Shown here piece by piece: positions 55,056-63,390 of a DNA stretch of 64,000 nt. How positions within the stretch are numbered: the stretch's first letter is position 1; each line of letters starts with the position of its first letter. Made by a program: the position numbers and the translations under genes. Source of the DNA: Bradyrhizobium sp. AZCC 1610 (GTDB lineage: Bacteria; Pseudomonadota; Alphaproteobacteria; Rhizobiales; Xanthobacteraceae); the NCBI RefSeq assembly GCF_036924515.1, contig NZ_JAZHRR010000001.1, positions 2,699,001-2,763,000 on the forward strand, read 5' to 3'. Below the pieces are notes generated by a model. That model was not told the DNA's origin, ran no database searches, and saw only the letters and a program-made list of their open reading frames with translations.

Positions 55056-55084
55056 CTTGTCTGCAGCGGAACGAAAACTTGTCT
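55056..55084. promoter_or_regulatory. Direct repeat CTTGTCT with 22-base period before nitrilase
   Basis: CTTGTCT occurs at 55056-55062 and 55078-55084, two helical turns apart, in the 155-base gap between the AraC regulator and the nitrilase. Direct repeats with this spacing are typical AraC-family sites. Binding is inferred. Confidence 0.4.
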
Positions 55085-55137
55085 TAACGCGCAGATGGAT
55101 GCCCGTGGCGTGGCAGGAAGGGGCCGAGCGAAAGGCG

Positions 55138-56091
55138 TTATTGGCGCGGCCGCTCGCGCCATTCGCGTGGCGAGGCGCCGAACCGCTGCTTGAAGATGCG
55201 GCTGAAATGGGCGAGGTCGTTAAAGCCCCACGCGAAGGCGATCTCGCCGATGTGCCGGGCCTGGTGCGCAGGATCGGCAAGATCGCGCTTGCAGCGCTCC
55301 AGCCGTTGCGTCTGGACGTAGCCGCGGAACGAGGTCTGTTCGGCGGCCATCAGATCGCTGGCGTAACGCGGCGAGATTCCTGTCGCCGCCGCAGCGCGCG
55401 GCAGCGATAATTCCGGATCGGCGAGATGCGCCAGGATATGATTCTTGAGGCGATAGAGCAGCGCCGAGCGATGGACCGACTGGTCCGGCAGGCGCGCGTG
55501 CAGCCGGTCGGCCAGCGTCATCGCGAGCAGGTCGAGCGCCTGGTCGAGCAGGCGGCTAGCGGCCGCGGGAGCGACCAGCTCGATCGTCCGGCTCACATTG
55601 CGCGCGAAATCATAGGTCAGCCGTTCGAGCGGACGATCGCCTGCGAACGTGGTCGCGGTCAAAGCATCGAACGAGCCGACGCGCTGTTGCAGCAGCTTGC
55701 GCGGCATCTGGAAGATCGTCTGCGAAAAGCTGTCGGCGAAGCGCAGCTCGTAGGGGCGGGTGGTGTCGTAAATGACGAATTGTCCGGCGGAGACGATGGC
55801 CTCGCGGCCGTCCTGGAAGACGCCATTCACGCCGTTGTTGCCGAGCGCCATCAGCACGTAATCTTCGCTGGCGCGGGCTATTCGCGACGGCGTGCGGAAT
55901 ACCCGCTGGGCGGTGGAATCGACCTGCGTGAGCGCGACCTGCCCGATTCTGGATTGCGACACCGCGCCCCAGAACGCGCCGCGCATGTCAGATTTGCAGT
56001 CTAACCCGACGAAGGTGTCGCAGACGATGTCCTGCCACACCGCAAGCCGGCGCTCCGGAAGGCACGAACTCGTGTCGAGCACGACAGCCAC
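55138..56091 (-). CDS. AraC-family regulator (probable OxdR-type)
   Basis: The 317-residue protein has an AraC-binding-like N-domain (about 1-190) and a C-terminal double helix-turn-helix: LPRAAAATGISPRYASDLMA and IGEIAFAWGFNDLAHFSRIF with KQRFGASPREWRE. It directly precedes the nitrilase and aldoxime dehydratase genes on the same strand. Aldoxime-nitrile clusters in Pseudomonas and Rhodococcus also carry an AraC-type activator. Confidence 0.9.
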   Translation of the reverse strand: MAVVLDTSSCLPERRLAVWQDIVCDTFVGLDCKSDMRGAFWGAVSQSRIGQVALTQVDSTAQRVFRTPSRIARASEDYVLMALGNNGVNGVFQDGREAIVSAGQFVIYDTTRPYELRFADSFSQTIFQMPRKLLQQRVGSFDALTATTFAGDRPLERLTYDFARNVSRTIELVAPAAASRLLDQALDLLAMTLADRLHARLPDQSVHRSALLYRLKNHILAHLADPELSLPRAAAATGISPRYASDLMAAEQTSFRGYVQTQRLERCKRDLADPAHQARHIGEIAFAWGFNDLAHFSRIFKQRFGASPREWRERPRQ

Positions 56092-56349
56092 GACGGACCT
56101 CCACGAACCATCCGGATGTGTTGCCTAAGCCTGGCCCATTCAAAAATAAGCAAGCCCGATGCCCAGTCTGCGCCGGGTGGCGGGCGTTAACAATTGGTTG
56201 ATAAAGATTGATCTAAGCCGCTGGAGTTATTGCCATTATTTAAGGCAGTATACGGACAATCGGGCTTGAATTTCATACTGCGATGCACAATATAGATGGT
56301 CTAGGGATTCGACGCCTCCTCGAGGGCCTCTCTCAGAGGAGTTTAGGAT

Positions 56350-56970
56350 ATGTACCTCACTGTGATTGCGGCCGCGCTCGCCAATAGTAGCGTGCGCACG
56401 CTCAGCCAGCAGGAAGAATTGCCGCTGTTGCGCGATCACCTGCTGCGGCTCGACCGCAATAGCCGCCGCGACCGCTTCCATGGTTTCATGGACGACAGCT
56501 TCATCGAGCGCTACGCCGAGAAATGCGCCAATGACGGCACGACCATTATTGCCTTCTTTGAAAACGGCGAGGTTCGGGGCGCGGCGGAACTGCATCCGCC
56601 GGACCACTCACCGGATTCGCTCCCCGAGATCGCCTTCAGCGTCGAAGCATCGGTGCGGCGGCGGGGCGTCGGCAGCATCCTGTTCCGCAAGCTGATCACG
56701 GAGGCGCGCGCCAAGGGCTACAGGAGCCTGCGGATCACTACCGGCGCGCAGAACGAGGCGATGCGGAAGCTCGCCAGCAAGTTCGGCGCGCAGCTTGTGT
56801 TCCGCCATGGCGAATCCACCGGCACCATCGATCTGACGAAACAGGATCACACAGAACTCGCGACCACCTGGGCGGATAGCGCGGTGAATGCCGCCCGCAC
56901 GGCCGCGAACTTCAACCGTGCTTATTGGCGGATGCTGCTTCGGATGTATGGCTGGGGCCGCGCCGCCTGA
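56350..56970 (+). CDS. GNAT-family acetyltransferase
   Basis: The 206-residue protein has the acetyl-CoA motif EASVRRRGVGSILFRKLITEARAKGYRSLR broken into V-R-R-R-G-V-G-S, with ITTGAQNEAMRKLASKFGAQ after it. The C-terminal 50 residues (NAARTAANFNRAYWRMLLRM) form a basic helical tail not needed for the GNAT fold. GAGGAG lies ahead of the ATG. The substrate is unknown. It is divergent from the AraC gene. Confidence 0.85.
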   Translation: MYLTVIAAALANSSVRTLSQQEELPLLRDHLLRLDRNSRRDRFHGFMDDSFIERYAEKCANDGTTIIAFFENGEVRGAAELHPPDHSPDSLPEIAFSVEASVRRRGVGSILFRKLITEARAKGYRSLRITTGAQNEAMRKLASKFGAQLVFRHGESTGTIDLTKQDHTELATTWADSAVNAARTAANFNRAYWRMLLRMYGWGRAA

Positions 56971-57036
56971 GTAGCGCGTTCGATCAGGGCAATTCGCTGC
57001 CTGTTGATCCAGCGAATTGCCCAAAAATTTGATTGC

Positions 57037-57339
57037 TCAGGTGCCGGTACGCTTGTCGTTGCCGAAGCGCCTGATGACACGGCGCTCGACCACGATCGAG
57101 CGCTGCGCGCCATGTTCGCCGGCGATGACGCGGGTAGCCGATCGAGCCAGCGCGCGGCCGGTCTTCTTCACTTCCGCCAGCACTTCCTCGTAGGGCAACC
57201 CCATCAGCGCGGCGGCGATTTCCGCCTGCTGCTGCTGATCGTCGGTGATCCCGACCGCGGCGAAGATTGCCTCCTCCAGCGTCGGCGGATCCCGCCGGAC
57301 GCGTCGTGTGCCGTATTTCGTGTTCCAGTCTTCGCTCAT
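57037..57339 (-). CDS. Conserved hypothetical protein
   Basis: The 100-residue protein begins MSEDWNTKYGTRRVRRDPPT and has the predicted-helical stretch LEEAIFAAVGITDDQQQQAE followed by ALMGLPYEEVLAEVKKTGRA, then a basic end (RRVIRRFGNDKRTGT). No signal or membrane segment is seen. Codon use and length suggest a genuine cytosolic protein. Family not recognised. Confidence 0.65.
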   Translation of the reverse strand: MSEDWNTKYGTRRVRRDPPTLEEAIFAAVGITDDQQQQAEIAAALMGLPYEEVLAEVKKTGRALARSATRVIAGEHGAQRSIVVERRVIRRFGNDKRTGT

Positions 57340-57426
57340 AGGGGCCTCGCAACTGACTGCCGAGATACCTAGGTGCCCTTATGTTGCATTGCAATACGCA
57401 TTTCGCATGGCAATACAGCCATGCAC

Positions 57427-57726
57427 CTACAATTTCTCCAGCCGGGTAGCGTCATACAGTTCGATGGTGGTGGCGCTTTCCGCAAGGGCCCGCAGCGATC
57501 GAACGAAATCGCGCGAGGCGGGGACGGCAAAATGCGCCAGCAAGGCGGCGCGATCGGCCCATTGCTCGAAAAACACCAGCCGCATCGGGTTTTCACAATC
57601 GACATGCACGGCATGCGAGATGCAGCCGGGCTCGGTGCGCGAACGCCGGACATGCTCGAGACTCAGTTTCCGCACCTCGTCAAAGCTGTCCGCACGGGCC
57701 GTCACGCTGCCGGTCACCACGATCAT
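57427..57726 (-). CDS. Antibiotic biosynthesis monooxygenase-type (YgiN-like) protein
   Basis: The 99-residue ferredoxin-like barrel has the ABM pattern: VTARADSFDEVRKLSLEHVR, the EPGCISHAVHVDCENPMRLV segment and FEQWADRAALLAHF. Such dimers act as quinol monooxygenases or heme/aromatic oxygenases; the role here is not fixed. It is encoded just downstream of the DUF2161 gene. Confidence 0.82.
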   Translation of the reverse strand: MIVVTGSVTARADSFDEVRKLSLEHVRRSRTEPGCISHAVHVDCENPMRLVFFEQWADRAALLAHFAVPASRDFVRSLRALAESATTIELYDATRLEKL

Positions 57727-57756
57727 GACATCCTCCCGTCGTTACTATCACCGTCG

Positions 57757-58434
57757 TTATGATGCCGTGGCGCTCAGATCCAGCGGCTGTTGCGGCCAGC
57801 GTTTCAACGCGGCATGTCCGGCGTCCGTCAGCACGTAGATGCCGCGCTCGGCGCGGTCGAACCAGCCATAGACGTTGTGCAGCAGAATCTTTCCGGCGTC
57901 GGGAATATCCACGCGCAAATCCCTGACGCGGCGCGGCCCGCCTGATAGTGCCGAGGCGCAGGCCAGCGCCTGCTGGCGGTAGGCCGTCATGATCGGCGCG
58001 CGCGTCGAGCCGCCCAGGACAGGATCGCCCTTGCGCTTCTGATGTTCGGCGACCAGCCGCGACCGCTTTTTTGGATTGCGGCGAGGGGCTGCCGTTGCAG
58101 GCTGGACGATCACCTCGACATCGCCCGTGTTGGTGACCGCCAGCATGCCAAAACCCAGGCGGCGGCAGAGATTGCGATAGCGCGCGTCGCTCTCGCGGCC
58201 CTTGCCGCGGGCAGATAATTTGGCCGCGAGCCAGACCTCGTCGGCGGCGCCTGCGCGATCGACCGCCTGCAGGATCAGTTCCAGATTGAAGGCAAGCTTC
58301 AGTTCGCCGATCACCACGATCGGCGGATCATCGCCGCTCAGCGCCACCAGATCGCAGCCCCCGACCTCGCCCTTGACGGTGAAGCCGAGCTTTTCGAGGA
58401 AGCGTTTGACGGGAAGATATAGCGCGGTTTCCAA
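57757..58434 (-). CDS. DUF2161 protein with PD-(D/E)xK-like nuclease motif
   Basis: The 225-residue protein begins METALYLPVKRFLEKLGFTV and has GGCDLVALSGDDPPIVVIGELK, a D...ExK nuclease core at about residues 28-47. A basic middle and a C-terminal winged-helix-like end (YGWFDRAERGIYVLTDAGHA) follow. DUF2161 is annotated as a PD-(D/E)xK phosphodiesterase. No methylase or other defence gene is adjacent, so its role is open. Confidence 0.82.
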   Translation of the reverse strand: METALYLPVKRFLEKLGFTVKGEVGGCDLVALSGDDPPIVVIGELKLAFNLELILQAVDRAGAADEVWLAAKLSARGKGRESDARYRNLCRRLGFGMLAVTNTGDVEVIVQPATAAPRRNPKKRSRLVAEHQKRKGDPVLGGSTRAPIMTAYRQQALACASALSGGPRRVRDLRVDIPDAGKILLHNVYGWFDRAERGIYVLTDAGHAALKRWPQQPLDLSATAS

Positions 58435-58622
58435 AATTTGCTCCGGCGCGTGCGACCGCGACTCAACCTGCCGACTCTAGCCGAATTCCGGCAAAGCGTT
58501 TGATCGGATAGCGCCTCAGCGGCTATTGTCGGAGCGGGGACAAGGCCACCGGCAATCGAGGGAACCTGCGATCGATCGTTCGCGGGGCACTGGTCTTTGC
58601 CAATTTCCGGAGTGAGCAGGGC

Positions 58623-59337
58623 GTGCTGCAGGGTCTGTACAAATTCCGTTTCACGACGGAGCGCGGGGAAGGTTCCGGCGTGATGTTCGCGACCGCGGGC
58701 GGCAGGCTCTATGGCGGCGATTCCGGCTCTTCATTCGTCGGCCATTTTGCCGAGGCCGAAGGCGTCATCTCCGTCGAATGCATGATGTCGCGCCATTACC
58801 ACGATCCCGGATATGTCCCGATGTTCGGCGTCGACAATATTGCGATGAATTTCACCGGCGTGCGCCGCGGAGAGGAAGTTCATTTCGAGGGTGGCAGCGC
58901 GGCCTTGCCGGGAGTCCGGTTCACAACCGTTCTGACCCCAATCAACGATGCCGACGCTCCGCCGCCCGGTGCGGTCGGCCCTGACGGGATCGGCAACGGG
59001 CTCTATTCCATCCACATCCGCATGCTCGACGGTATCGATGCCGGCAACACCGGTGTCATGCTGCTGCAAGACGGCCGCATCAGGGGCGGCGACGCGTTCT
59101 TCGACTATATCGGCGGCCTACTCGGCGGCGAACGGCAGATGGAAGGGCGAACTCGTCAACCGCGAGCATACGCCCTCCAGGAGTGACCGACCGCTGTTTG
59201 GCGGCCATGAAGTCGGCATCGGTTTTTCCGGCACGTATGACGGCGAGGGCGCGGAGGGAGAAGCCACCGCACTCGCCGGCAAGCGCAGCACCCGCTTCAA
59301 GGCGGTGCTACGAAAGCTGGTGGATGTAGAGGGTTAG
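58623..59337 (+). pseudogene. GrlR-like regulatory protein, frame broken once
   Basis: The first frame starts at GTG 58623 and gives MLQGLYKFRFTTERGEGSGV, a GGDSGSSFVGHF half, and a second half with GGDAFFDYIG. After this the sequence continues sensibly only in the +1 frame, as AYSAANGRWKGELVNREHTP and GGHEVGIGFSGTYDG to VDVEG. Dropping one G near 59113-59117 restores DYIGAYSAANGRWKG. The two-repeat plan is that of GrlR-like proteins. Confidence 0.75.
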
Positions 59338-59587
59338 CCGATCAAGTGATCGTACTCGGCATGAGAGCCGATCCAGAACCAAACATAGACGTCGTCGACT
59401 TCAACAGCCAAGGCGCGATATCGTAGTCCGACGCGAGCCGACCAGTACCGACCGACCCTTTTGAATTGGAGGGAGGGATGGCGTGGGTCGCGCTTGAGCA
59501 GTGCAAAGTTGGCGTCAGCCAACTTCCGAATCGAGGACGGCAACGTCGGTAGGCGGCCCAAAACGCTGGCGACGCCGAGTGTCTCAC
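59334..59587 (-). pseudogene. RelE/ParE-type toxin, frame broken once
   Basis: The GTG at 59587 overlaps the antitoxin stop (GTGA) and gives MRHSASPAFWAAYRR, the usual toxin N-terminus. The rest, LPSSIRKLADANFALLKRDP, RHPSLQFKRVG and WFWIGSHAEYDHLIG, is in another frame. One missing base near 59541-59548 separates the two. If the break is real the toxin is dead or starts internally; if not, this is a complete toxin of about 83 residues. Confidence 0.72.
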
Positions 59588-59784
59588 AAGTCCCGGGATT
59601 TCCCGGCCCGATGCGCCGCTATAGCTTCCTCTGCCAATGCATCGAGCTTGCCGGCACGCGCATCGCGTTCGATGGCTGCGTCGAACTGATCGGCATCAAA
59701 CGCTTCAAACCAGGCGCGAAATCGCGCCAATTCCCGGGGCGGCAATTGCTCGACGGCCTTTTCAATGTCTTCGGCTGTTGTCAT
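59584..59784 (-). CDS. Antitoxin of type II TA pair
   Basis: The 66-residue acidic helical protein reads MTTAEDIEKAVEQLPPRELA and ends AHRAGKSRDL. The stop overlaps the toxin start by 4 bases. The small size, acidic helices and order antitoxin-toxin are usual for the RelE/ParE group. DNA-binding features are not clear, so regulation of the pair is unknown. Confidence 0.75.
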   Translation of the reverse strand: MTTAEDIEKAVEQLPPRELARFRAWFEAFDADQFDAAIERDARAGKLDALAEEAIAAHRAGKSRDL

Positions 59785-59845
59785 TTCAGCAATATAGCAT
59801 CCCGGAAGCGCCGCGAAAAGTGTGCGAGTGGCAGCTCGGACGCGA

Positions 59846-60526
59846 CTAAACCCTCCCGTTCACCGGCAGCAGCGCGCCGGTGACGGCGCTCGCGGCGTCG
59901 CTGGCGAGGAACAGGATCACGTCGGCTAGCTCCTTCGGCGTCACCCATTTGGTGAAATCGGCTTTCGGCATGCTGGCGCGATTGGCCGCGGTGTCGATGA
60001 TCGACGGCAGCACGGCGTTGACCGTGATCCTGCCCTTCAGCTCGGCGGCAAGCGCCTCGGTAAGGCGATGCACGCCGGCCTTGGAGGCGGCGTAGGCGCC
60101 CATGCCACTGTCCGCCTGCAGCGCGCCCATCGCGCCGATATTGATGATGCGTCCGGCGCCCGAGGCGGCGAGATGCGGAATCGCCGCGCGTGACGCGTTG
60201 AGCGCGGTCATGACGTTGAGCGCGTACATCCGTTGCCAGGTTTTGGGATTGCCGTCGGCCACCGTCTCGAAGGCGAAGCCGCCGGCGATATTGATCAGCG
60301 CATCGAGTTGGCCGAAATGCGATGCAGCCGCATCGATCGCCTTGCCGGCCTGAGCCGCGTCGGTGAGGTCGACGCCGCCGAGTTCGAACAGATCCACTGT
60401 TGCCGGGACTTGCGTTGGCGCATGATCGACGCTCGCAATCCTGGCGCGCCGCGCCAGCGCTTCGTCCACGACAACCCGGCCGAGCGCACCCAGCGCGCCC
60501 GTCACGACAATGACTTTTCCGTCCAT
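59846..60526 (-). CDS. Short-chain dehydrogenase/reductase
   Basis: The 226-residue oxidoreductase has the NAD(P)-binding motif VTGALGALGRVVVDEA, the NIAG-type NNAG variant INIAGGFAF, and the active-site YAASKAGVHRL. These are classical SDR features. The ATG at 60526 has GGAGG 5 bases ahead. The substrate is unknown. Confidence 0.92.
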   Translation of the reverse strand: MDGKVIVVTGALGALGRVVVDEALARRARIASVDHAPTQVPATVDLFELGGVDLTDAAQAGKAIDAAASHFGQLDALINIAGGFAFETVADGNPKTWQRMYALNVMTALNASRAAIPHLAASGAGRIINIGAMGALQADSGMGAYAASKAGVHRLTEALAAELKGRITVNAVLPSIIDTAANRASMPKADFTKWVTPKELADVILFLASDAASAVTGALLPVNGRV

Positions 60527-60776
60527 GAGGGCCTCCGCATGCCGGGGAAGGGAGCGCACCCTATCAGGAGTTTGTCACTGGCAATGCGGCGAATTTCTGC
60601 ATGGAACGATCTGTCCCACGCGCCCAAATTGCCGCGGGCCGCGCCCGTTCGGAGAACGCGAGCTACGCAGGACTACGGAATGGGGCGGAATCGATAAAAT
60701 TTGCCGGAGTTCTGTAAGCCGTTTTCAGAATCCGTTCGGTACAACCGGATACCAACAAAAGGCAGGGGGATTTGTC

Positions 60777-60977
60777 ATGGGTTTGCCGGATCATGGTTTA
60801 CCGCTTGTTCAGCTTAAGGAGCAGCGGCGCGACCTGGTCGTAGCGCTGCAGAATCGCAGCGGTCCGGTCTCGAGCTGGGAATTGATGCAGATCGCCGCGA
60901 TCCAGCAGGCGATCTCGGCGTTCGAGGACGTCATCGCCGATCTCGATGCCGAAATGGAAATGGAAGCGGCGGCCTGA
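60777..60977 (+). CDS. Small conserved hypothetical protein
   Basis: The 66-residue protein reads MGLPDHGLPLVQLKEQRRDL, then a helical stretch LMQIAAIQQAISAFEDVIAD, and an acidic end (EMEMEAAA). AGGGGGA precedes the ATG. It is a soluble, probably helical hairpin protein of unknown role. Confidence 0.65.
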   Translation: MGLPDHGLPLVQLKEQRRDLVVALQNRSGPVSSWELMQIAAIQQAISAFEDVIADLDAEMEMEAAA

Positions 60978-61052
60978 GCCCGTAGCGAGCCGCACGGCCG
61001 CCCAATCGTCCGCCGCTTTACGGAGCAGGCGGCCGTAGGTTAGGATCGACCC

Positions 61053-61739
61053 GTGCGCAGCGCTTTGACATTTCCGGTCGTGCTTCTCGCATTGTACGCG
61101 TCGCAAACGGCCGCGGTGCGGGGCGAGGCCTGCATCGCCGATCAACGTGGCGGCCTTGTCTGCGGTGCAGGCAAGGATGCGTTGCGCGTGTTCGCCAACA
61201 CCACCTCGCCGTCCAGGAATTATGCGTTCGCCTGGCGGACCTCGCAGGGCCTGCCGTCAGGCGACGAGATTCCCAACAACGTCGAAAACGTCCTGATCCG
61301 TGTCACCGATGGCGCGGTGCTTGCCACACTCGGCGGCACCCATTGGGAGACAGGCGAGACGCGGGCGGACCGCTACGAACTGATTGCGGCCTGGTCACCG
61401 GACAGCCAGGCCGTCATCGAGGTCGCGAACAGCCGCTGGAACAGCGATTCCTTTGCCTATTACCGGATTGATGGAGCTACGGCGACCAAGCTCGATCTGC
61501 GTGCGCTGGTCGAGTCTGTCATGACGGCCAGGCTGCCGCCGCGAAATCGCCAGGGTAATTCCTTCCGAGTGCATGAGGATCTTCCGGTGACCCTCGATGC
61601 GCGCGGTCGCGTGCGCTTTACAGCGATGCTCTATGTGCCCAAGGGCGAAACCAGCAACGACTACAAGGTGCAGGTCAACGTCAGGGCGAGAGGCGGCAAG
61701 CTGTCCGCGCAGGTCGTGTCGATGCAGCGGGTGAGGTGA
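61053..61739 (+). CDS. Exported hypothetical protein
   Basis: The 228-residue protein starts at GTG with a signal peptide (RSALTFPVVLLALYASQTAA). The mature part is beta-rich and has ACIADQRGGLVCGAGKDALR with a likely disulfide, WSPDSQAVIEVANSRWNSDS, and FTAMLYVPKGETSNDYKVQV. It resembles secreted sensor or inhibitor-type beta proteins, but no family is recognised. Confidence 0.75.
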   Translation: MRSALTFPVVLLALYASQTAAVRGEACIADQRGGLVCGAGKDALRVFANTTSPSRNYAFAWRTSQGLPSGDEIPNNVENVLIRVTDGAVLATLGGTHWETGETRADRYELIAAWSPDSQAVIEVANSRWNSDSFAYYRIDGATATKLDLRALVESVMTARLPPRNRQGNSFRVHEDLPVTLDARGRVRFTAMLYVPKGETSNDYKVQVNVRARGGKLSAQVVSMQRVR

Positions 61740-61765
61740 AGGCGGATTAGGTCAGCCTTGCTGCT

Positions 61766-62521
61766 TCAGCCTTGCAGGTAGCGCGCTTCGAGATGGGCGC
61801 GTTCGGCTTTGCCGAGACCGAGGCCATCGCGCAGATAGCTTTCGAGATCGCCATAGTCGGCATCGATGGCCTCGAACGCTGCGGCGAGGAACGATTCCTG
61901 TACTGAACCCAGCACCTGTTTGACCTCGTCGGGCAGGTCGCTGCTGGAATTGGGATCCCTGCGGTAGAAGCGGTTGGTCAGGAGATAGTCTTCCGCGATG
62001 ATGTCGTCGGAAACGCCGAGCGCATGCAGGATCAGCGCGCACGCAAAACCGGTGCGGTCCTTGCCGGCGGTGCAATGGATCACCAGCGGCGCACGATCTT
62101 CCAGGAGATGCGCAAACAGCGTGCGGAAATGCTGCGTGTTGCTCTGCACATAGCCGCGGTAGGAATCGCGCATTACCTCGACGGCGTGGTCCGTCGACAG
62201 CGACGTGCCGCCGGCCACGATGGCGCGCAATGCCGCGACCACCGTGGGTTCGACCGGCAACGAATGGACGGTAATTTCAGGCATGCCGCACAGGGCGGCG
62301 GCGCGCTCCTCGGTACCGCGAAAGTCGAACGCGCTGCGGACGCCGAGTTCCCGCAGCACGGAGACATCGTCGTCAGTGAGATGGCCGAGATGGTTGGAGC
62401 GGAAGATCTGCCGCCAGCGCACGGTCCGGCCGTCGCTCGTGGGATAGCCGCCGAGATCGCGGAAATTGCTGGCGCCGGAGAGCTTGAGATGGCGGGCGGG
62501 GGAGGCAGGGGAATCTGACAT
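61766..62521 (-). CDS. Tyrosine-protein phosphatase (Ptp_2/lipid phosphatase type)
   Basis: The 251-residue phosphatase has the P-loop PLVIHCTAGKDRTGFACAL with catalytic Cys and Arg at about residues 150-165, and the N-terminal SGASNFRDLGGYPTSDGRTV seen in bacterial Tyr/lipid phosphatases. It may act on phosphotyrosine or phosphoinositides. It is cytosolic. Confidence 0.92.
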   Translation of the reverse strand: MSDSPASPARHLKLSGASNFRDLGGYPTSDGRTVRWRQIFRSNHLGHLTDDDVSVLRELGVRSAFDFRGTEERAAALCGMPEITVHSLPVEPTVVAALRAIVAGGTSLSTDHAVEVMRDSYRGYVQSNTQHFRTLFAHLLEDRAPLVIHCTAGKDRTGFACALILHALGVSDDIIAEDYLLTNRFYRRDPNSSSDLPDEVKQVLGSVQESFLAAAFEAIDADYGDLESYLRDGLGLGKAERAHLEARYLQG

Positions 62522-62689
62522 CGGCGGTTCGAACGATCTCGTACTGCGGACAAACGAGGGAAGGGCATGTCGCCCGCCCCGTCTCGTCTACACTGAACTT
62601 GTCGGGAGGCGAAACGTCAATTGCCGGACGACTACGATTTTTGGCGCTGCCGAGAGCGGAAGAGGCCGCCAACTGAGGCGGCCTCTGGG

Positions 62690-62809
62690 CTACTTCTGTG
62701 GTGGCACCTTGACCGGGATATGCGGCGTGGTGCTAACCACCTTGACGCTTCCATCCGAAGCAAAACTCCTGAGCGTTTCCAGCACCAGGAAGAATTTCTC
62801 CGCAAGCAT
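62690..62809 (-). CDS. 39-residue conserved small protein
   Basis: The frame reads MLAEKFFLVLETLRSFASDG and ends HIPVKVPPQK. GGAGGAGG stands before the ATG, a strong site for so short a gene. I recall similar MLAEKFFLVLETL small proteins in Bradyrhizobium. It is probably one short helix. Function unknown. Confidence 0.65.
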   Translation of the reverse strand: MLAEKFFLVLETLRSFASDGSVKVVSTTPHIPVKVPPQK

Positions 62810-62916
62810 GGCGGGACCTCCTCCGGCTAGTTGATTTGAAATACAGATTATCACCGCTGCAAGGCGGGGACCATACAATTTAGGAAGGCTGAGGCCGCCA
62901 CCGGCGCGGCCCGCAA

Positions 62917-63108
62917 CTAGTCCCGTACAGCCCTGATCAACGGCTGGATGGTGAGGCGGTAGGCGACCAGCGCGCCGCCGTCGAATTTCTCCAGAACCGC
63001 ATCACACGCTGGGCAGCGATATTCGCCCGTCTTGCCCGACCGCGACGTCAGTTCGAGACGGCGGAAACCAGCCCCGCACTTGGTACACGTCACATCGTCC
63101 TTTTTCAT
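62917..63108 (-). CDS. Small zinc-ribbon protein
   Basis: The 63-residue protein has two cysteine pairs, TCTKCGAGF and RCPACDAVL, forming a zinc ribbon, and ends LIRAVRD. Rubredoxin/MJ0042-type small ribbons bind zinc and join with other proteins or nucleic acid. The ATG at 63108 follows an open stretch lacking a ribosome site further upstream. Confidence 0.8.
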   Translation of the reverse strand: MKKDDVTCTKCGAGFRRLELTSRSGKTGEYRCPACDAVLEKFDGGALVAYRLTIQPLIRAVRD

Positions 63109-63390
63109 ACGCCCACCCGCAAAAAATCCCAGCCAGCACCCCAGTATACGTTCAGGCGGTACTTGGGGCACACACTCCCAAAGTCAACTCACGACGCCGG
63201 GGCTTAAATATGGAGGGTGCCCTGGTTTTCTCGCTTTGGCTTGCGGCGCCGCGAGACGCGCACCCCTGTTGTCGCACAACCCCGTCGGGTGATCTTCGCT
63301 TTTATTCGCGGACTCATCCTTGGGATAACTTGCCCTTGGATAACTTGGACATGCCATGTCATTGTCATAAAATCTTCATACGCAATCCCA

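Noticed and set aside
56230..56345. Region before the GNAT gene scanned for tRNA or small RNA
   Set aside because: No cloverleaf arms or CCA end could be found, only a short hairpin in GGCCTCTCTCAGAGGAG.
58560..58585. GGAAC...CGTT motif ahead of the GrlR-like gene
   Set aside because: The general-stress EcfG promoter needs a spacer of about 16-17 bases and here it is about 10-11.
63362..63379. Pho-box-like TTGTCAT-AAAA-TCTTCAT ahead of the CYTH gene
   Set aside because: Only one half matches the consensus well, and the site lies 12-24 bases from the start codon, which leaves no room for a normal promoter.
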